From assembly GCF_964340395.1 (NCBI RefSeq), contig NC_135549.1, forward strand, positions 11,449,842-11,499,841: 50,000 bases of DNA, in the 5' to 3' direction. Numbering within the stretch: the first letter of the stretch is position 1; each line of letters begins with the position of its first letter. Made by a program: the position numbers and the translations under genes. Below are positions 48,070 through 50,000 of this stretch, in pieces. A model generated the notes under the pieces. The model saw nothing but the letters and a program-made list of their open reading frames with translations, searched no databases and was not told where the DNA came from. This DNA is from Glandiceps talaboti (taxonomy: Eukaryota; Hemichordata; Enteropneusta; Spengelidae).

Positions 48070-48930
48070 GATATCCACAGACGTTATCAAATAACATATA
48101 GTGGACGAGATTTCATTGTGATCAGTGTAGGTGAAAGGCAACTACATCACATTACGTTTGTCGCATTGACATTGGAAGTAATTTGATCAAAAAGCTTTTG
48201 TTAAATAGTATATACCTACATCTTCTTCATGACGTATGATTATTCACTCGTTATATATATATGTTATCAAGGAGAAATAGACTGCGCCATTTCACTTGAT
48301 GGATTTATATTACTATTATGAGCATTCTTTAGACGTTTAGGACTCTCTATTGTCATAGCTAAATTACACTCAATAACGTTGGTAAACTCTCATATAGTTA
48401 ATGAGACATGGGGATTCCAGTCATTTATTCTTTAAGTTTTTATATGATAAGTATATCTATACACTAGTAGAATATCTATTGACACTCAGATATGATGTAC
48501 TATCAAGTAAATAATCCAGTTACAAACATTTGCATGAAGTATTCACGTGACTACATCCATATAACATTAATATAAATTCTAGTTAAGTCATTTAAGTATA
48601 CAATATAAAGAAGGTTTTTTTTGTAAACAAACATTTTCCCCGGAGAAATACTATTATCATACTATTCTTACTTTAATGGGAAAATACACCTAGTTTGTAC
48701 ATTTGACTAATTTGAATGTGGCCACCAAAGCATGATAGTCTGTACTTTCATTATGATATTAAAGTGTTTTCCCTATTGAATGAGTTGTCCCTATGACAGT
48801 GTCATTAGCTTATTAAATTAATTAGTTTAATTTACTAGGGAAAGCACAGGCATGTCTTTCGAGAGTGCTATTAATTTAAACAAGTTCACCTAAGTACTTT
48901 GACATTACAAGTTAATAGGCCATTTATCAT
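48070..48930. other. 3' flank of gene B
   Basis: AT-rich and non-coding; presumed 3' UTR then intergenic. No similarity to the gene A 3' flank was seen after the stop codon. Confidence 0.4.
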
Positions 48931-48970
48931 TTGTCTGATGATCCCAACAGCGTGAAACACTGTGTAACGG
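48931..48970 (+). ncRNA. Decayed type I hammerhead ribozyme
   Basis: Stem I UUGU/ACGG (two wobble pairs), core CUGAUGA at 48935-48941, GAAA at 48954-48957, stem III ACA/UGU with loop CUG, cleavage position after A48966. Stem II (48942-48953) has a C-C mismatch, so activity is doubtful. Confidence 0.65.
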
Positions 48971-49060
48971 CTAATGTGTATCATGTTTGATACTGTTTTA
49001 TATATACCGCTCTGCTTACATATGTATTGTACTGTTTACTCCAGCACATTGCATATACTG

Positions 49061-49107
<47 letters not shown>
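48971..49107 (+). mobile_element. Decayed PLE 3' tail ending in (TA)n
   Basis: ccgctctgc and atatactgagtt, ending in (TA)n at 49063-49107, align in order with the tail at 9581-9684. Confidence 0.6.
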
Positions 49108-49109
<2 letters not shown>

Positions 49110-50000
49110 GGGCGTGTGTGTATATAACGCTTAGTTTATGTGAAGTTCAATTTGTGGACGCCATATTTAGCATTCAACTACATCATTCCTTGTATATACA
49201 GGAATGTATCATCTCAGTGTTTGGTTAAGTAAATACATGTAAGTTTTACAAGTGGTTATATTCAACGTAGACCTGTCGACGTCAAACGACGACTTGTTTG
49301 AACGATTTATGATCTGAGCTGAATTACTATTACAATAACATATGATTGTTATTTCTATCAATTGAGTTTCGTAAATCATTATTGTTAATATAATCAATAT
49401 GATATATACAAGCCGTGGTAGTAATTCATGTCATATTATTTGATGAATAAAGATTCTTTCAAGTTTCTTTTGAATACACGTTGTATAAACATGTACATCA
49501 CACCTGTAGGCTGGCTTTGAGGAGCTGTTGTATGACTCTCAGTAATTAAAAATATACGCTTGCAAAATGCCTGTTGAGTGTTGTGAATTCATTTATATGA
49601 GTGTGAACATCGACTCTACATAACTGCGCTTCAGAGTTCCAGTATATAAGTAACGAAATCATCAAACTTACTGATCGTAAGAAATAGAAATAACGTATCC
49701 AAAAGTAACTACATAATTTTTTTATCAATAATGCGCAGGAATATTTTACGTTCACAAACCCTTTTTTTCGATATACCAACCTTTCCCCCCTGTTCATAGT
49801 TATCAATAGTTGTTAGAGCTCAAAATTAGTAGTCCAGGAGATCCTGGGTTCAAATCGTATTAAGATCCCACCACATTGATAGTCTTTAAAGGCATTTGTT
49901 GTTTCCCACTATTACCTCCACATGAGTTTGCGTTTGTATTAAATCATTTAATCATCAAATTATATGCCCGCGCTTGGATATAATTGGCAGAGCTGAAGGC
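49108..50000. other. Non-coding right flank
   Basis: No gene seen. ggttcaaatc at 49847-49856 matches a pol III B box inside a sequence with local self-complementarity (ccaggagatcctgg), perhaps a tRNA-derived SINE fragment. No A box was found. Confidence 0.35.

Noticed and set aside
49810-49875. tRNA gene
   Set aside because: Only a B-box-like motif is present; no cloverleaf or A box could be built.

Overview
This is animal nuclear DNA, most likely from an aquatic invertebrate. It is AT-rich, has short coding exons separated by introns of a few hundred bases to several kilobases with GT-AG boundaries, is crowded with microsatellites, and carries a Tx1-group LINE and Penelope-like retroelements. 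I cannot name the species.

The window holds two tandem, same-strand paralogues of an unusual DEG/ENaC (amiloride-sensitive sodium channel) gene. Gene A covers about 8.0-29.8 kb and gene B covers 36.1-48.1 kb. Each splits into 15 coding exons with the same phases and nearly the same exon lengths. Each encodes a protein of about 740 residues: a short cytoplasmic N-terminus with a TTAHG motif, TM1, the FPAVTICN-NP-R signature, four LDL-receptor class A (LDLa) modules each on its own phase 1-1 exon, the remaining cysteine-rich ectodomain, TM2 with a GVS filter, and a very short C-tail. Gene B has a clear ATG. Gene A has no in-frame ATG where B has one, so it needs an upstream exon or has lost its start.

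Layout: 1-455 pentanucleotide satellite; 0.46-5.5 kb non-coding with three MITE-like elements; 5.5-6.6 kb minisatellite; 8.0-29.8 kb gene A, whose introns hold a hammerhead palindrome (9.4 kb), a foldback element (11.3-12.9 kb), an intact two-ORF Tx1-type LINE on the minus strand (14.3-20.1 kb) inside a (TAG)n array, and several satellites; 29.8-36.1 kb intergenic, repeat-rich; 36.1-48.1 kb gene B, whose intron 3 holds a second hammerhead palindrome and a 5'-truncated, frameshifted Penelope-like element (PLE) with a GIY-YIG domain; 48.1-50 kb flank with another PLE tail.

The most interesting signal is a set of type I hammerhead ribozymes (CUGANGA ... GAAA, three short stems) tied to PLE ends. 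Two loci are perfect inverted repeats (about 74-bp and 91-bp arms) carrying a ribozyme on each strand. One sits in the 3' tail of the recognisable PLE, and its stem I differs from that of the 9.5-kb copy by a compensatory change. A fourth is a decayed copy at 48.9 kb. All share a tail ending in (TA)n. The two palindromes put a self-cleaving motif in the sense orientation inside introns of both channel genes.
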